64,000 nucleotides of DNA from an uncultured Lachnospiraceae bacterium. Lineage in GTDB: Bacteria > Bacillota > Clostridia > Lachnospirales > Lachnospiraceae. Positions 33,345 through 42,334 of the stretch are shown in pieces. The stretch lies in the NCBI GenBank assembly GCA_902786205.1, contig CADABQ010000009.1:1-64000 (forward strand). Reading direction: 5' to 3'. The stretch's first letter is position 1; the number at the start of each line of letters is the position of its first letter. The notes below the pieces were generated by a model. It was given only the letters and a program-made list of their open reading frames with translations, did no database searches and was not told the origin of the DNA. The translations under genes were made by a program, and so were the position numbers.

Positions 33345-33847
33345 TTTCCTTTTTTCTGTTCAATCACCGAAATCATATCCGCATACTGCTCTAATTCCGG
33401 TGGCATATTCAGACCAGTCATAACAAGTTTGAAATAATCTTCTTTCATATTAATTAGGTCTATAATATCCTGAATTGTTATAATGTTTAAATCTACCAAT
33501 CCCAGTACCTCATCTAATACAAGCATATCACATTCGCCCGCATTGAGTACTTTTTTAGCAAAGTTAAATCCATTGATAATATTTTTTTTCTCCTCTGCCT
33601 GCTCTTCCGGAAGCAGATTCCCATAAAATTCATCTGACTTTTCGAAACGAAATAATTTGATATCCGGTTCTAATTTCTTTAAATATGAAAACTCCTGATA
33701 ATCTTTTCCTTTCAGAAACTGGATTATAATGGTGCGAAGTCCTTTACTAGCTGCACGAATGCTTTGTCCCATAGCAGCTGTAGTCTTTCCTTTTCCATTT
33801 CCATAATAAATCTGTACAATCCGTTTTTCCGTCGTTTCCGAATTCAT
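33341..33847 (-). CDS. cobO: Corrinoid adenosyltransferase (CobA/CobO/BtuR type)
   Basis: A 168-residue P-loop enzyme that adenylates reduced corrinoid with ATP to make adenosylcobalamin. The loop Y-G-N-G-K-G-K-T-T-A-A sits at residues 15-25, Q-F-L-K-G near 42 and the Walker B-like D-M-L-V-L-D-E-V near 107. These are the CobA/CobO family signatures. AGGAGG precedes the ATG. Its stop codon lies inside the shared terminator with arcC. No other cobalamin genes are near. The B12-dependent radical SAM protein at 54.8-56.5 kb is a possible user, though that family binds cobalamin rather than needing the adenosyl form. Confidence 0.9.
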   Translation of the reverse strand: MNSETTEKRIVQIYYGNGKGKTTAAMGQSIRAASKGLRTIIIQFLKGKDYQEFSYLKKLEPDIKLFRFEKSDEFYGNLLPEEQAEEKKNIINGFNFAKKVLNAGECDMLVLDEVLGLVDLNIITIQDIIDLINMKEDYFKLVMTGLNMPPELEQYADMISVIEQKKGN

Positions 33848-33914
33848 AATCTATTTTCCTCCTATATGCATAAAACTGTACAATGCAGACACCTTCATCC
33901 ACATTGCTATCTGT

Positions 33915-33996
33915 TTGGAACCCACACTCTTATCTGACATAGAGTAAATGTTTATTAATGTCCAATATACAATTTACTCTTTTTGTGTGGTTTCAA
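33915..33996. repeat. Long two-arm hairpin element
   Basis: Outer arms TTGGAACCCACAC and GTGTGGTTTCAA pair with a single bulge and an A/G difference. Inner arms AGAGTAAA and TTTACTCT are perfect. The whole is an 82-base hairpin in the 273-base gap between the adenosyltransferase gene and the SSB-like gene. It could be a small mobile palindrome or a structured RNA. Confidence 0.5.
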
Positions 33997-34120
33997 CCTA
34001 TTTCACCATATATGCTAACAAAAGACTATAAGATTATATCACAAGTATAAGAAAAAAGCTATGTGTAAAGTTCACAACGAAACCAGTTATTTTTCCATAA
34101 AATCAGTCAATTTATACGAT

Positions 34121-34792
34121 TTAATCACATGGAAATAGTTCATTTTCCTGCTCTTTTTCAACTTCTTCTTCAAGACATTCTAATTTACTAACAGAAACTT
34201 CATATGCTACTCGACGTTCCACTTCATTTTCAGAAATCTTTTTTTGATATTCTCTACTTTGAATACGTCCCCATAACTGAATATGCTCACCCACTTGAAA
34301 TTTTTCGGCAAAGCGAGCATTTCTTCCCCAGCAAATACATGGAATATAATCTGATTTTCCATATGGACGATTTACCGCAACTAATAAATCTGCAATCTCT
34401 CTTCCCAAAGGAGTCTTACGGTATACCGGCTTCTTGCAAATATAACCGTCTAAATAAATGTGATTTGGTTTTACTTCTGAATCTTCTTCCTCACAAATAT
34501 TTACTTCTCTTGCAAATACGGAGAGTACTAAACGATTTCTATTTGCTTCGTGACGATTATAAGAACGGAATTGTCCAAGTACTTCTATATATTTTCCCTG
34601 ATAATCCGCTTTTACATCCATTAAACGTTCTGAAATCATAAGTGGAATTACATCATAAGAATCACTTAATCTCCCAACACGAATATGAAGGCAATAAAAA
34701 CCTTCCCCAAATACTTCGTGGCTAAACGTAAACGCACTTACTACCTCTCCTGCCACACTCACCTGATTGTTGTCAAAAATTTTATCTGTCAT
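34121..34792 (-). CDS. Single-stranded-DNA-binding-like protein with two OB folds
   Basis: A 223-residue protein. Two OB-fold segments are visible: residues 6-95 (V-A-G-E-V-V-S-A-F-T, then I-E-V-L-G-Q-F-R-S-Y-N) and 105-190 (L-D-G-Y-I-C-K-K-P-V-Y-R-K-T-P-L-G-R-E-I, then I-P-C-I-C-W-G-R-N-A, I-Q-L-W-G-R-I-Q-S-R-E-Y). The second resembles the core of bacterial SSB (G-R-x-A and G-x-x-x-Y motifs). The C-terminus is acidic but lacks the D-D-x-P-F tip for partner binding. It may be a specialised SSB or a PriB-like protein. GGAGGAG precedes the ATG by 13 bases. It is a single gene. Confidence 0.75.
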   Translation of the reverse strand: MTDKIFDNNQVSVAGEVVSAFTFSHEVFGEGFYCLHIRVGRLSDSYDVIPLMISERLMDVKADYQGKYIEVLGQFRSYNRHEANRNRLVLSVFAREVNICEEEDSEVKPNHIYLDGYICKKPVYRKTPLGREIADLLVAVNRPYGKSDYIPCICWGRNARFAEKFQVGEHIQLWGRIQSREYQKKISENEVERRVAYEVSVSKLECLEEEVEKEQENELFPCD

Positions 34793-35127
34793 AGCTACTA
34801 CGACTCCTCCCTTTTCTCGGTCTTTTCTTTGAGACCAGTGTTTTATTTCTTTTTCATTAGTTAATATATGCAGAGTTTTTCTATTTTAGAACTACTTTTT
34901 TGTAAAGTTCACAAAAAAAATGTTTTTACCTTGTATAATTCACCAAGTGTGATACAATGGAACTGTTGCACTTCTATATATATATATTAGCAGTATAATA
35001 GGATGCTTTGCAATAAATTTTTGTAAATATTTGTAAGGCATTGTGATAGCAACACTATTTTCCATAAGCAGGAAATCATTTTTATGTAGTGTTATCACAA
35101 AATAAAATACAAGAAAGAGGTTAAATC
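34793..35127. promoter_or_regulatory. Divergent promoter region and typA leader
   Basis: 335 bases between the SSB-like gene and typA. A plausible plus-strand promoter is TTGTAT (34931), 16 bases, TACAAT (34953). The leader then has an AT-repeat (TATATATATATA near 34976) and a hairpin with arms GTGATA-GC-AACACTA and TAGTGTTATCAC at 35043-35098, ending 30 bases before the typA ATG. Confidence 0.5.
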
Positions 35128-36954
35128 ATGAAGAGAGACGATATCAGAAATATTGCGATTATTGCCCATGTTGACCACGGCAAAACAACACTTGTAGATG
35201 AATTATTAAAGCAAAGTGGTGTTTTTCGTTCTAATCAGGAAGTTCAGGAACGTGTAATGGATTCCAATGACTTAGAGCGTGAGCGTGGTATTACAATCCT
35301 ATCTAAAAACACAGCAGTAGAATACAATGGTGTAAAAATCAACATTATTGATACACCAGGACATGCCGACTTTGGTGGCGAAGTAGAACGTGTTCTTAAA
35401 ATGGTAAACGGTGTTGTTCTTGTCGTTGATGCATTTGAAGGTCCTATGCCTCAGACAAAGTTTGTTTTAAAAAAGGCATTAGAATTGGAACTTCCTGTTA
35501 TCGTCTGCTTAAACAAGATTGACCGTCCGGAAGCTCGTCCTGCGGAAGTAATCGATGAAGTATTAGAATTATTTATCGATTTGGATGCGAACGAGGAACA
35601 ATTAGACTGCCCATTTATCTATGCATCTGCTAAATCTGGTTACGCTATGTTAAATGAAGATGACACGCCAGTAGATATGAAACCATTATTTGAAACTATT
35701 TTGGATTATATCCCTGCACCAGAAGGTGACCCAGATGCTAATTTACAGGTTCTTATCAGTACCATTGATTACAATGAATATGTAGGACGTATCGGTGTTG
35801 GTAAAATTGACAACGGAACAATAAAGGTAAATCAAGATGCTGTAATCGTAAATGTGCATGAACCAGATAAGCAGAAAAAGGTTAAGATTACAAAGCTTTA
35901 TGAATTTGAAGGATTGGAAAAGGTAGAAGTAAACGAAGCCCGTCCTGGTGCTATTGTTGCCATCGCTGGTATTGCAGACTTAAGTATCGGAGATACCATC
36001 TGCTCTCCTACTGATCCTGTCGCAATTCCTTTCCAGAAGATTTCTGAGCCAACCATTGCAATGCACTTTATGGTAAACGACAGCCCTCTTGCCGGACAGG
36101 AAGGTAAATTTGTTACTTCAAGACATTTGCGTGATCGTTTGATGCGCGAATTAAATACCGATGTCAGTCTTCGTGTTGAGGATACAGACACTACAGAATC
36201 TTTCAAAGTTTCTGGACGTGGTGAACTTCATTTATCCGTTTTAATTGAAAACATGAGACGTGAAGGATATGAATTCGCTGTTAGTAAAGCAGAAGTTCTT
36301 TACAAAAAAGATGAAAATGGTAAATTATTAGAACCAATGGAACGTGCTATCATTGATGTTCCAGAAGAATTTTCTGGTAGTGTTATTGAAAAGCTAAGTC
36401 AGCGTAAAGGTGAACTTCAAAACATGACAGCTGCCAGCGGTGGATATCAAAGACTTGAGTTCATCATTCCATCCAGAGGTTTGATTGGTTACCGTGGTGA
36501 TTTCATGACAGATACAAAGGGAAATGGTATTTTAAATACTTTATTTGAGTGCTATGGTCCATATAAGGGCGATATTTCTTACCGTGACCGTGGTTCCCTT
36601 ATTGCATTTGAAGCTGGTGAATCGATTACTTACGGACTTTTCAATGCACAGGATCGTGGTACTTTATTTATCGGACCTGGTGAAAAGGTTTATGCCGGAA
36701 TGGTTATTGGACAAAATGGTAAAACAGATGATATCGAGTTAAATGTATGTAAGACAAAACATCTTACGAATACTCGTTCTTCCAGTGCCGATGAAGCACT
36801 TCGTCTTGTTCCACCTAAAATTATGAGTTTGGAAGAAGCATTGGATTTCATTGACACAGACGAGTTATTGGAAATTACACCAGAGCATTTGCGTATCCGC
36901 AAAAAAATCTTAGATCCTACAATGCGTATGCGTGCTAAGAGAAACGGAAAGTAA
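35128..36954 (+). CDS. typA: Ribosome-associated GTPase TypA/BipA
   Basis: A 608-residue translational GTPase. G1 A-H-V-D-H-G-K-T-T lies at residues 13-21, G2 R-G-I-T-I near 50, G3 D-T-P-G-H near 75, and G4 N-K-I-D near 131. Domain 2 (residues 200-300), two EF-G-like domains III/V and the BipA-specific C-terminal domain (from about 485) follow, with full family length. The protein helps 50S assembly and translation under stress or cold. A strong ribosome site AAAGAGG precedes the ATG. It is a single gene with its own terminator. Confidence 0.97.
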   Translation: MKRDDIRNIAIIAHVDHGKTTLVDELLKQSGVFRSNQEVQERVMDSNDLERERGITILSKNTAVEYNGVKINIIDTPGHADFGGEVERVLKMVNGVVLVVDAFEGPMPQTKFVLKKALELELPVIVCLNKIDRPEARPAEVIDEVLELFIDLDANEEQLDCPFIYASAKSGYAMLNEDDTPVDMKPLFETILDYIPAPEGDPDANLQVLISTIDYNEYVGRIGVGKIDNGTIKVNQDAVIVNVHEPDKQKKVKITKLYEFEGLEKVEVNEARPGAIVAIAGIADLSIGDTICSPTDPVAIPFQKISEPTIAMHFMVNDSPLAGQEGKFVTSRHLRDRLMRELNTDVSLRVEDTDTTESFKVSGRGELHLSVLIENMRREGYEFAVSKAEVLYKKDENGKLLEPMERAIIDVPEEFSGSVIEKLSQRKGELQNMTAASGGYQRLEFIIPSRGLIGYRGDFMTDTKGNGILNTLFECYGPYKGDISYRDRGSLIAFEAGESITYGLFNAQDRGTLFIGPGEKVYAGMVIGQNGKTDDIELNVCKTKHLTNTRSSSADEALRLVPPKIMSLEEALDFIDTDELLEITPEHLRIRKKILDPTMRMRAKRNGK

Positions 36955-36983
36955 ACCAAATACGATTACTTTTCTTTATTATA

Positions 36984-37025
36984 GAAGGAACAGCTTTTCT
37001 ATTTTCAGAAAGGCTGTTCCTTTTT
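36984..37025 (+). terminator. Terminator of typA
   Basis: AAGGAACAGCTTTTCT, loop ATTTTC, AGAAAGGCTGTTCCTT, then TTTTAT. The stem has one G-T pair. Confidence 0.93.
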
Positions 37026-37071
37026 ATATAACCTAACGAAGAACTATTTTTTCTATATCCACATAGCATTT

Positions 37072-37165
37072 TTCTATTTATATGGACAATCCGCTTCGCT
37101 ACTTGCTCATATAAATGCGGCACTGCGTGCCTTACAAGGTACGTGGCTTGAACCCCTCACCTCGC
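37072..37165 (-). repeat. AAGCGGATT repeat, copy 3 (longest)
   Basis: Minus strand: GCGCGAGGTGAGGGGTTC, then GGCAC-GCA-GTGCC, then ATTTATATGAGCAAGTAGC and GAAGCGGATTGTCCATATAAAT. The last part is itself an imperfect hairpin (TTTATATG with CATATAAA). It lies between two terminators. The core matches copies at 29.73 and 31.35 kb. The G-rich part resembles the P3 hairpin of the leuB leader. Confidence 0.65.
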
Positions 37166-37167
37166 GC

Positions 37168-37203
37168 AAGAAAACCCACCGCCTAAAGGCAGTGGGTTTT
37201 CTT
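37168..37203. terminator. Strong bidirectional hairpin
   Basis: AAGAAAACCCAC-CGCCT-AA-AGGCA-GTGGGTTTTCTT: a nearly perfect 36-base hairpin with A/T-rich flanks between typA and the ABC transporter gene. Confidence 0.85.
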
Positions 37204-37215
37204 ACTCTTTTATAA

Positions 37216-37258
37216 AAAATCCCTAAGATAGATATAAAACATCCTAGGGATTCTTTTT
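37216..37258 (-). terminator. Terminator of the ABC exporter operon
   Basis: Minus strand: AATCCCTAGGAT, loop, ATCTTAGGGATT, TTTTTAT. It lies eight bases after the stop of the ATPase gene. Confidence 0.9.
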
Positions 37259-37265
37259 ATATATA

Positions 37266-38102
37266 TTAGTTATTTTTTTGTTTTTCTCTTGAACGTTTTG
37301 CTTGTTCATTCAACTCCTGGTTCAGTTTTCTACGCATACGCTTTTTCTTTTGTTTTTTCTGCTGTAATTTTTCATTATAAATATTTGCAACATCCATGAC
37401 ATCTCCATGTGCAATTACTGTACCATGTTCCAGCATAATCGCTTTATCACAAATACGTTTTACCTGCTCTAAGGAATGCGAAACAAATAGCACGGTTACT
37501 CCCTGGTCAAACATAGACTGTATCTTTGCTTCACTCTTTTTTCGAAATTGTGCATCACCAACAGATAATACCTCATCTAAAATGAGAATATCTGGCTTTA
37601 CAAGCGTTGCAATAGAAAATCCAAGTCTAGCACGCATACCAGAGGAATAATTCTTTACTGGTACTTCAATAAATTCACCCAATTCAGAAAACTCCACAAT
37701 TTCATCAAATTTTGATGTAATAAACTCCTTGCTGTATCCCAATAGGGAACCATACAAATATATATTTTCTGCACCTGTATATTGTTTATCAAATCCCGCT
37801 CCTAATTCCAACAACGGAACAATCTTCCCCTTTGTCTTAACACTTCCCTCTGTTGGCTTTAAAACTCCAGCAATTACCTTTAATAAAGTACTCTTTCCTG
37901 CCCCATTTAGTCCCACAATTCCTAAATGTTCTCCTCTTTTCACGTCAAAAGTAACATCCTTTAAAGCCCAAAACTCCTGATATGTAAGTTCTTTTTTTAT
38001 AAATTTAATAAAATATTCTTTTAAATTATCTACTTTTTCTTTGGATAAATTAAATTTCATTCCCACATGGTCAACTGCTAATGCTATATCTTGTTTTTCC
38101 AT
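37266..38102 (-). CDS. ABC exporter ATPase for a surface polysaccharide (TagH/Wzt-like)
   Basis: A 278-residue ABC ATPase. Walker A G-L-N-G-A-G-K-S-T near residue 69, signature Y-S-S-G-M near 155 and Walker B D-I-L-I-L-D-E near 175 are complete. The extra N-terminal helix region (L-S-K-E-K-V-D-N-L-K-E-Y-F-I) and the G-A-G-F motif are typical of the TagH/RfbE/Wzt subfamily, which exports teichoic acid or O-antigen-like glycans. The carbohydrate-binding C-terminal domain of Wzt is missing and replaced by a Lys/Arg-rich tail. GGAGG fixes the start at 38102. Its permease lies 176 bases upstream. Confidence 0.9.
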   Translation of the reverse strand: MEKQDIALAVDHVGMKFNLSKEKVDNLKEYFIKFIKKELTYQEFWALKDVTFDVKRGEHLGIVGLNGAGKSTLLKVIAGVLKPTEGSVKTKGKIVPLLELGAGFDKQYTGAENIYLYGSLLGYSKEFITSKFDEIVEFSELGEFIEVPVKNYSSGMRARLGFSIATLVKPDILILDEVLSVGDAQFRKKSEAKIQSMFDQGVTVLFVSHSLEQVKRICDKAIMLEHGTVIAHGDVMDVANIYNEKLQQKKQKKKRMRRKLNQELNEQAKRSREKQKNN

Positions 38103-38278
38103 AATTTCCTCCGTTATTTTACATTTTCCTTTCAATAAAAGTTTACTTGTAAAACCTCTATTTTCTTATTCATCTGTAACTATATAAGTACCTGTATAAC
38201 AAAACATTTAACTACATAATTCCAATATAGCATATCAAATCGTTTCATTATACAGTGTCCAAAATAGTTACACCTTTC

Positions 38279-39073
38279 TTATAGATTCAAAATAAATTCA
38301 TCCTGTTTCTTAAAAAATACATAGATTCCAATTACTGTTAAAACAACTGCAACGATACAAGAGTAAAACAAAGCACGATAATCCATTGCAACCCCCAGAT
38401 AAACACAACAACGGAAATTTTTTATAACTGCATAAACAGGATTCCAATCCATAATGGTTTGTAACATACTCGTTGTCCTTTTTGCCTGCCCCATATCTTC
38501 AATCTTATAAAAAATACCGGAACAATACATGATCAAAGTGGTAATAACGCCCCATAAATATTCCAAATCTCGAAAAAATACTTCTGCTGTTGCTAAAATC
38601 ATACCGGTTCCCAATGTTATAAAAAACATAACCGTTAACGGAACAACTGCCAAAAATACATGCCAATTGATATTAATTGGCATAATAATAGAGGCACCAA
38701 CTAATACAATCAAAGATATTAAAAATATAACGAAATTAGATAAAATTGTTGCTAAAGGATACATATATTTAGGTACATATACCTTTCTCATCATGCTTGA
38801 ATTTGTTCGGATTGATCTGGCAGCCGCCTTTGTTCCTCCACTAAAAAATGAAAATAACAATCGTCCAGATAAAATATAAACTGGAAATGTAGGATCTGAT
38901 TTCCCTCTAAATCCACCAAATACAATGGTTAATACAATGGTAGTTAAAATAGGTTCAAGCAGTGTCCAAAAAATTCCTAATTTGGAACGTCTATACTTTA
39001 GCTTCACATCTTTCTTTACCAATTCAGTTAACAAAAAACGGTATTTTTTAAAATTTTGAATATACGTTTTCAC
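38279..39073 (-). CDS. ABC-2 type polysaccharide export permease (TagG/Wzm-like)
   Basis: A 264-residue membrane protein with six helices of the ABC-2 family. K-Y-R-R-S-K-L-G-I-F-W-T-L-L-E-P near residue 28 and the R-D-L-E-Y-L-W-G motif near 170 are those of RfbA/TagG/Wzm permeases. It should form the channel for the ATPase encoded downstream and move a lipid-linked glycan across the membrane. The start is a GTG (AAAGGAC nine bases upstream). It follows cdaR by 69 bases. No glycosyltransferase genes are near, so its cargo is not known. Confidence 0.92.
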   Translation of the reverse strand: MKTYIQNFKKYRFLLTELVKKDVKLKYRRSKLGIFWTLLEPILTTIVLTIVFGGFRGKSDPTFPVYILSGRLLFSFFSGGTKAAARSIRTNSSMMRKVYVPKYMYPLATILSNFVIFLISLIVLVGASIIMPININWHVFLAVVPLTVMFFITLGTGMILATAEVFFRDLEYLWGVITTLIMYCSGIFYKIEDMGQAKRTTSMLQTIMDWNPVYAVIKNFRCCVYLGVAMDYRALFYSCIVAVVLTVIGIYVFFKKQDEFILNL

Positions 39074-39142
39074 TTTACAAATGTCCTTTCTATTCTCTTT
39101 ATCCTTATCTTCAAATTACTTTGGCACACTTTAAAAAAATTG

Positions 39143-40489
39143 TCAAGCATTATCTTCCTTTAAAGTATCATTCTCATCTTTCGGTTCTTCTGTTTCTTCC
39201 GGCTCTTTCGTAGGTTCCTTTGTTTCCTCTGGTTCCTTTGTTTTGGCAATTTCATCTGGCTTTGACTTTTCCTTAATCTTTACTTTTACAGAAACCTGTG
39301 CTTCTATCAATATATCTTTGTTTAACGTAAACTGAACAACTAATGTATGTTCACCTACTCCTAAGTCTGTACAATCAATATAAGCAGAAAAATCACTACT
39401 TGTAATTGGTTGTGCTTTATTGGCATCCGACCAGATTGCTTTCACTTTGATATATTCTGTATTCTGGAAACTTAATTCATAATCTTTTCCTAAGTTTCTA
39501 ATATCTATCGCACTAACAGGTAAGGATACGGTTTGTAAATCTTGTCGTGATATCGTTATCAATACATTGATCATAGAAACCTCTTCCACAACCTGAATAC
39601 CGTCTGGCAGATAATCACTTAAAGACAGTTCTGTCTGAATATTCTTATCCGCACCATCTATATTGTATTCGATCGGAAGCGTTTTATAAGAACTGAGTTT
39701 CTCGTCATCCGAATCGGTAACCATTACTTCCACTTCTTTTGGTTCATATTCTACCGAAATTACATTATAACCCGCTTTTGGTTTTCCTACGGTTGTAATC
39801 TCGATTGGTATTTTCTTTGTTTCGTGAATCGTAACCGATACTTTTACTTTTTCACTACTAAAAGTCAGATTTTCTGTATCCATCAACTTACCATTGGCAT
39901 CATAAGCCTTTGGTTCTAAATATTTCACAAAATTGTCTGTAGCATTTGAAACGTCTGTTTCCACACGAACTTCTGATATACGTTCCACTTGAGACTTAGC
40001 ACCAGAAACTTTTATCAGATTTGGTCGCACCTTCACCTCTCCCAATGCATATCCATCCGATAATGTTCCTACCGTCTTTATATCTACCTTAAATTGCTCT
40101 GTCTTTTCATCCTCCACTGATATAGTAAGCATATTTATATCAGAAGACAAACTTACATTTTCATATTTCGGACAAGATAATTTAATATAGGTTGCATTCG
40201 TTATGGATAAATCCGACAAATCTGCTACGGCAACAATATCTGATGCATTTATTTTTCTTAATACACTCTGTTTTCCTGAAACAGTAACATTGATAATTCC
40301 GCCTGTCTTTACTTCATAGACCTTGTCTAAGGATAGAATTGCATCCTCATTTTGCAATTCCACTTCAATATTCTTAAATGTTTTCTTTGATACCGGATCA
40401 TCTACATTATTAACAATCACCCATACGATAGCTGCTAATACAATAGCAAGTATCTTTAAAGACAGGTTATTCATACACTTTTCTTTCAA
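39143..40489 (-). CDS. cdaR: CdaR, YbbR-domain regulator of CdaA
   Basis: A protein of about 448 residues with one N-terminal membrane helix (K-I-L-A-I-V-L-A-A-I-V-W-V-I-V), then about four extracellular YbbR repeats of roughly 85 residues each (V-x-T-V-G, G-Y, V-x-V-x-P) and a Lys/Glu/Pro-rich tail from about residue 415. CdaR proteins modulate the diadenylate cyclase CdaA from outside the membrane. The start is uncertain: TTG at 40489 is six bases after AGAGGTG, while GTG at 40498 and ATG at 40474 are alternatives. It follows cdaA immediately. The charged tail may reach into the wall. Confidence 0.88.
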   Translation of the reverse strand: MKEKCMNNLSLKILAIVLAAIVWVIVNNVDDPVSKKTFKNIEVELQNEDAILSLDKVYEVKTGGIINVTVSGKQSVLRKINASDIVAVADLSDLSITNATYIKLSCPKYENVSLSSDINMLTISVEDEKTEQFKVDIKTVGTLSDGYALGEVKVRPNLIKVSGAKSQVERISEVRVETDVSNATDNFVKYLEPKAYDANGKLMDTENLTFSSEKVKVSVTIHETKKIPIEITTVGKPKAGYNVISVEYEPKEVEVMVTDSDDEKLSSYKTLPIEYNIDGADKNIQTELSLSDYLPDGIQVVEEVSMINVLITISRQDLQTVSLPVSAIDIRNLGKDYELSFQNTEYIKVKAIWSDANKAQPITSSDFSAYIDCTDLGVGEHTLVVQFTLNKDILIEAQVSVKVKIKEKSKPDEIAKTKEPEETKEPTKEPEETEEPKDENDTLKEDNA

Positions 40490-40500
40490 GGCACACACCT

Positions 40501-41379
40501 CTACTTTTCTATATTCTTCTTATTTTTAAAGTTCAGCAGGCGAAGTTTTCTCTTTTTCTCCACCTTATGTCCAGTAAGATTTTCCAACTTACTCTTTAAA
40601 TATTCTCCATCTACATTCCGAATAAGCTCGCCACCTAATGCAATGGATACCTTTCCAGTTTCTTCTGAAACGATAATGGTAAGACTATCGGATACCTCAC
40701 TAACTCCCACTCCCGCACGATGCCTCGTTCCTAAATCCTTGCTCAATTCCATGTTATCGGATAAGGGAAGATAACAAGTAGCCGCTGTAATACGATCTTC
40801 AATAATAATGATGGCACCATCATGTAATGGCGTGTTATGCTCAAAAATATTGATCAGTAGTTGGCTACTCACTGCTGCGTCCAAAACAATACCCGTACGT
40901 TCGTATTCTAACAATCCCTCTTCATTTCCAATAACCATCAAAGCTCCTGTTTTTGTCTTTGCCAGTTCATAGGTTGCACGTACAATCTCACTAATTGTTT
41001 TTTTGGATAATTTCTCGTTTTTCCCTTTTGAATCATCCAATGTAAAAAGAGACTTAAATAATTTATTTCTACCCAGTTGCTCTAATGCCTTTCGTAATTC
41101 AGGCTGAAAAATAATTACGAGTGCAGTAATTCCTACACCAAGACACTTTTCAAATATCCAAAGGATTACATTCATATGGAATAAAACTGCAACAAGGCTG
41201 ATTGCCAACAACACAATCAAACCTTTTAGTAAACTCCATGCTCTGGTCTTTTTAATCCAAATAATAATCTGATAGATTGCAAAGGCAATAATTACAATTT
41301 CAACCAGATCAATGATGGATACTTCCGGTAATTGTAACCATTGGCCATACGTTTTAACAAAATTTATAATCGTATCCAT
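40501..41379 (-). CDS. cdaA: Diadenylate cyclase CdaA
   Basis: A 292-residue enzyme that joins two ATP to make cyclic di-AMP, a regulator of potassium and wall homeostasis. Three membrane helices (about 15-85) precede the DAC domain. The catalytic motif D-G-A is near residue 187 in L-H-D-G-A-I-I-I, and G-T-R-H-R-A near 219; both are intact. AAAGGAGG lies four bases before the ATG at 41379, which I prefer to the upstream ATG. The usual partner cdaR is directly downstream, but glmM, the third member of this operon in many Firmicutes, is replaced by an ABC exporter. Confidence 0.96.
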   Translation of the reverse strand: MDTIINFVKTYGQWLQLPEVSIIDLVEIVIIAFAIYQIIIWIKKTRAWSLLKGLIVLLAISLVAVLFHMNVILWIFEKCLGVGITALVIIFQPELRKALEQLGRNKLFKSLFTLDDSKGKNEKLSKKTISEIVRATYELAKTKTGALMVIGNEEGLLEYERTGIVLDAAVSSQLLINIFEHNTPLHDGAIIIIEDRITAATCYLPLSDNMELSKDLGTRHRAGVGVSEVSDSLTIIVSEETGKVSIALGGELIRNVDGEYLKSKLENLTGHKVEKKRKLRLLNFKNKKNIEK

Positions 41380-41428
41380 ATTGCCTCCTTTCTTCTCCAT
41401 TCCATACTCCGTGTTTATAAACTTTTAA

Positions 41429-42334
41429 TTATTTTTTACTTTTCAACTTTGGAACCGCTTTTACATAATAATAATACTCCTCATCTTCAAACTGCAATTC
41501 CTGCGTACTTCCATAATCCAATATCATATGGGAAAAATGTATCACATAACTTAAGATACCAGACAAAATGTTTCCTACCAGTATCCAACCAATTGAAAAA
41601 CTACTCCGAAACACTGTATTGCCCACTATTCCCAAAATACAACTAAACAATACTGCAACGCCAATACTGATTTCAAAAGAATATGCAATTTTTATTTTGC
41701 TCACAAAAAACACAATAAAAAAAGCAACACTCAATGTCAAAAGTATTATATACATATTTTTGTTTTTAACAATTTCATCCAAAAAATGTCTGACAAGTTC
41801 CATAATATTTATTTTAGCTTCTATCATTTTTTCACATTTTAAAATGCTATATAACATGTAATAAACAAGTACACCTGCAATAATAGCCAATACAGCGGAT
41901 GGTGCAAAAAATAATCCTGCAACAATAGCCGGCAATGCAGGAACTTTGCAAATCAATGCCAATGGCACCAACACTGTCAATAGAATAAACTTATCACAAT
42001 ATTGCAACAAAACAAAATAGAACAATAAACTTAGGAATAATACCGAAGCCGCCAAAATCGGTGATAAAAAGTAAAGTTTTCCCGCCAAAATCATTAGGAG
42101 TGCAAACACAAGCACCCCATCTGGCACCGCAGCGCCAAGAACGGCCATAACAAAAAGAAATAAACCTCCGGACAAATGCTTTTCATACGAAAAATTTTTA
42201 TCTAACAAGAAAAGCAACGCAAACGCCATGATAAAGCGAAGTATATATTTTACATATTTTTCATATCTAATATAATAATCATAAATCTTTTCCCGCAGAA
42301 GCACAATCTGCCTTACATATTGTTTCTTATTCAT
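41429..42334 (-). CDS. Polytopic membrane protein upstream of cdaA
   Basis: A 301-residue protein with about eight to nine hydrophobic helices between residues 30 and 275 and an acidic/Tyr-rich cytoplasmic tail (E-D-E-E-Y-Y-Y-Y-V). I do not recognise the family; sequences with this layout next to cdaA are seen in Lachnospiraceae, to my memory. The ATG at 42334 overlaps the stop of the previous gene by eight bases (ATGAATAA), so the two are coupled; a GTG at 42346 is possible but has no ribosome site. It ends 49 bases before cdaA. A role in regulating c-di-AMP synthesis or wall export is a guess from context. Confidence 0.75.
   Translation of the reverse strand: MNKKQYVRQIVLLREKIYDYYIRYEKYVKYILRFIMAFALLFLLDKNFSYEKHLSGGLFLFVMAVLGAAVPDGVLVFALLMILAGKLYFLSPILAASVLFLSLLFYFVLLQYCDKFILLTVLVPLALICKVPALPAIVAGLFFAPSAVLAIIAGVLVYYMLYSILKCEKMIEAKINIMELVRHFLDEIVKNKNMYIILLTLSVAFFIVFFVSKIKIAYSFEISIGVAVLFSCILGIVGNTVFRSSFSIGWILVGNILSGILSYVIHFSHMILDYGSTQELQFEDEEYYYYVKAVPKLKSKK

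Noticed and set aside
37125..37170. tRNA-like segment (GGGGTTCAAGCC resembles a T arm)
   Set aside because: No acceptor stem, anticodon arm or D arm can be drawn around it; it belongs to a repeat.
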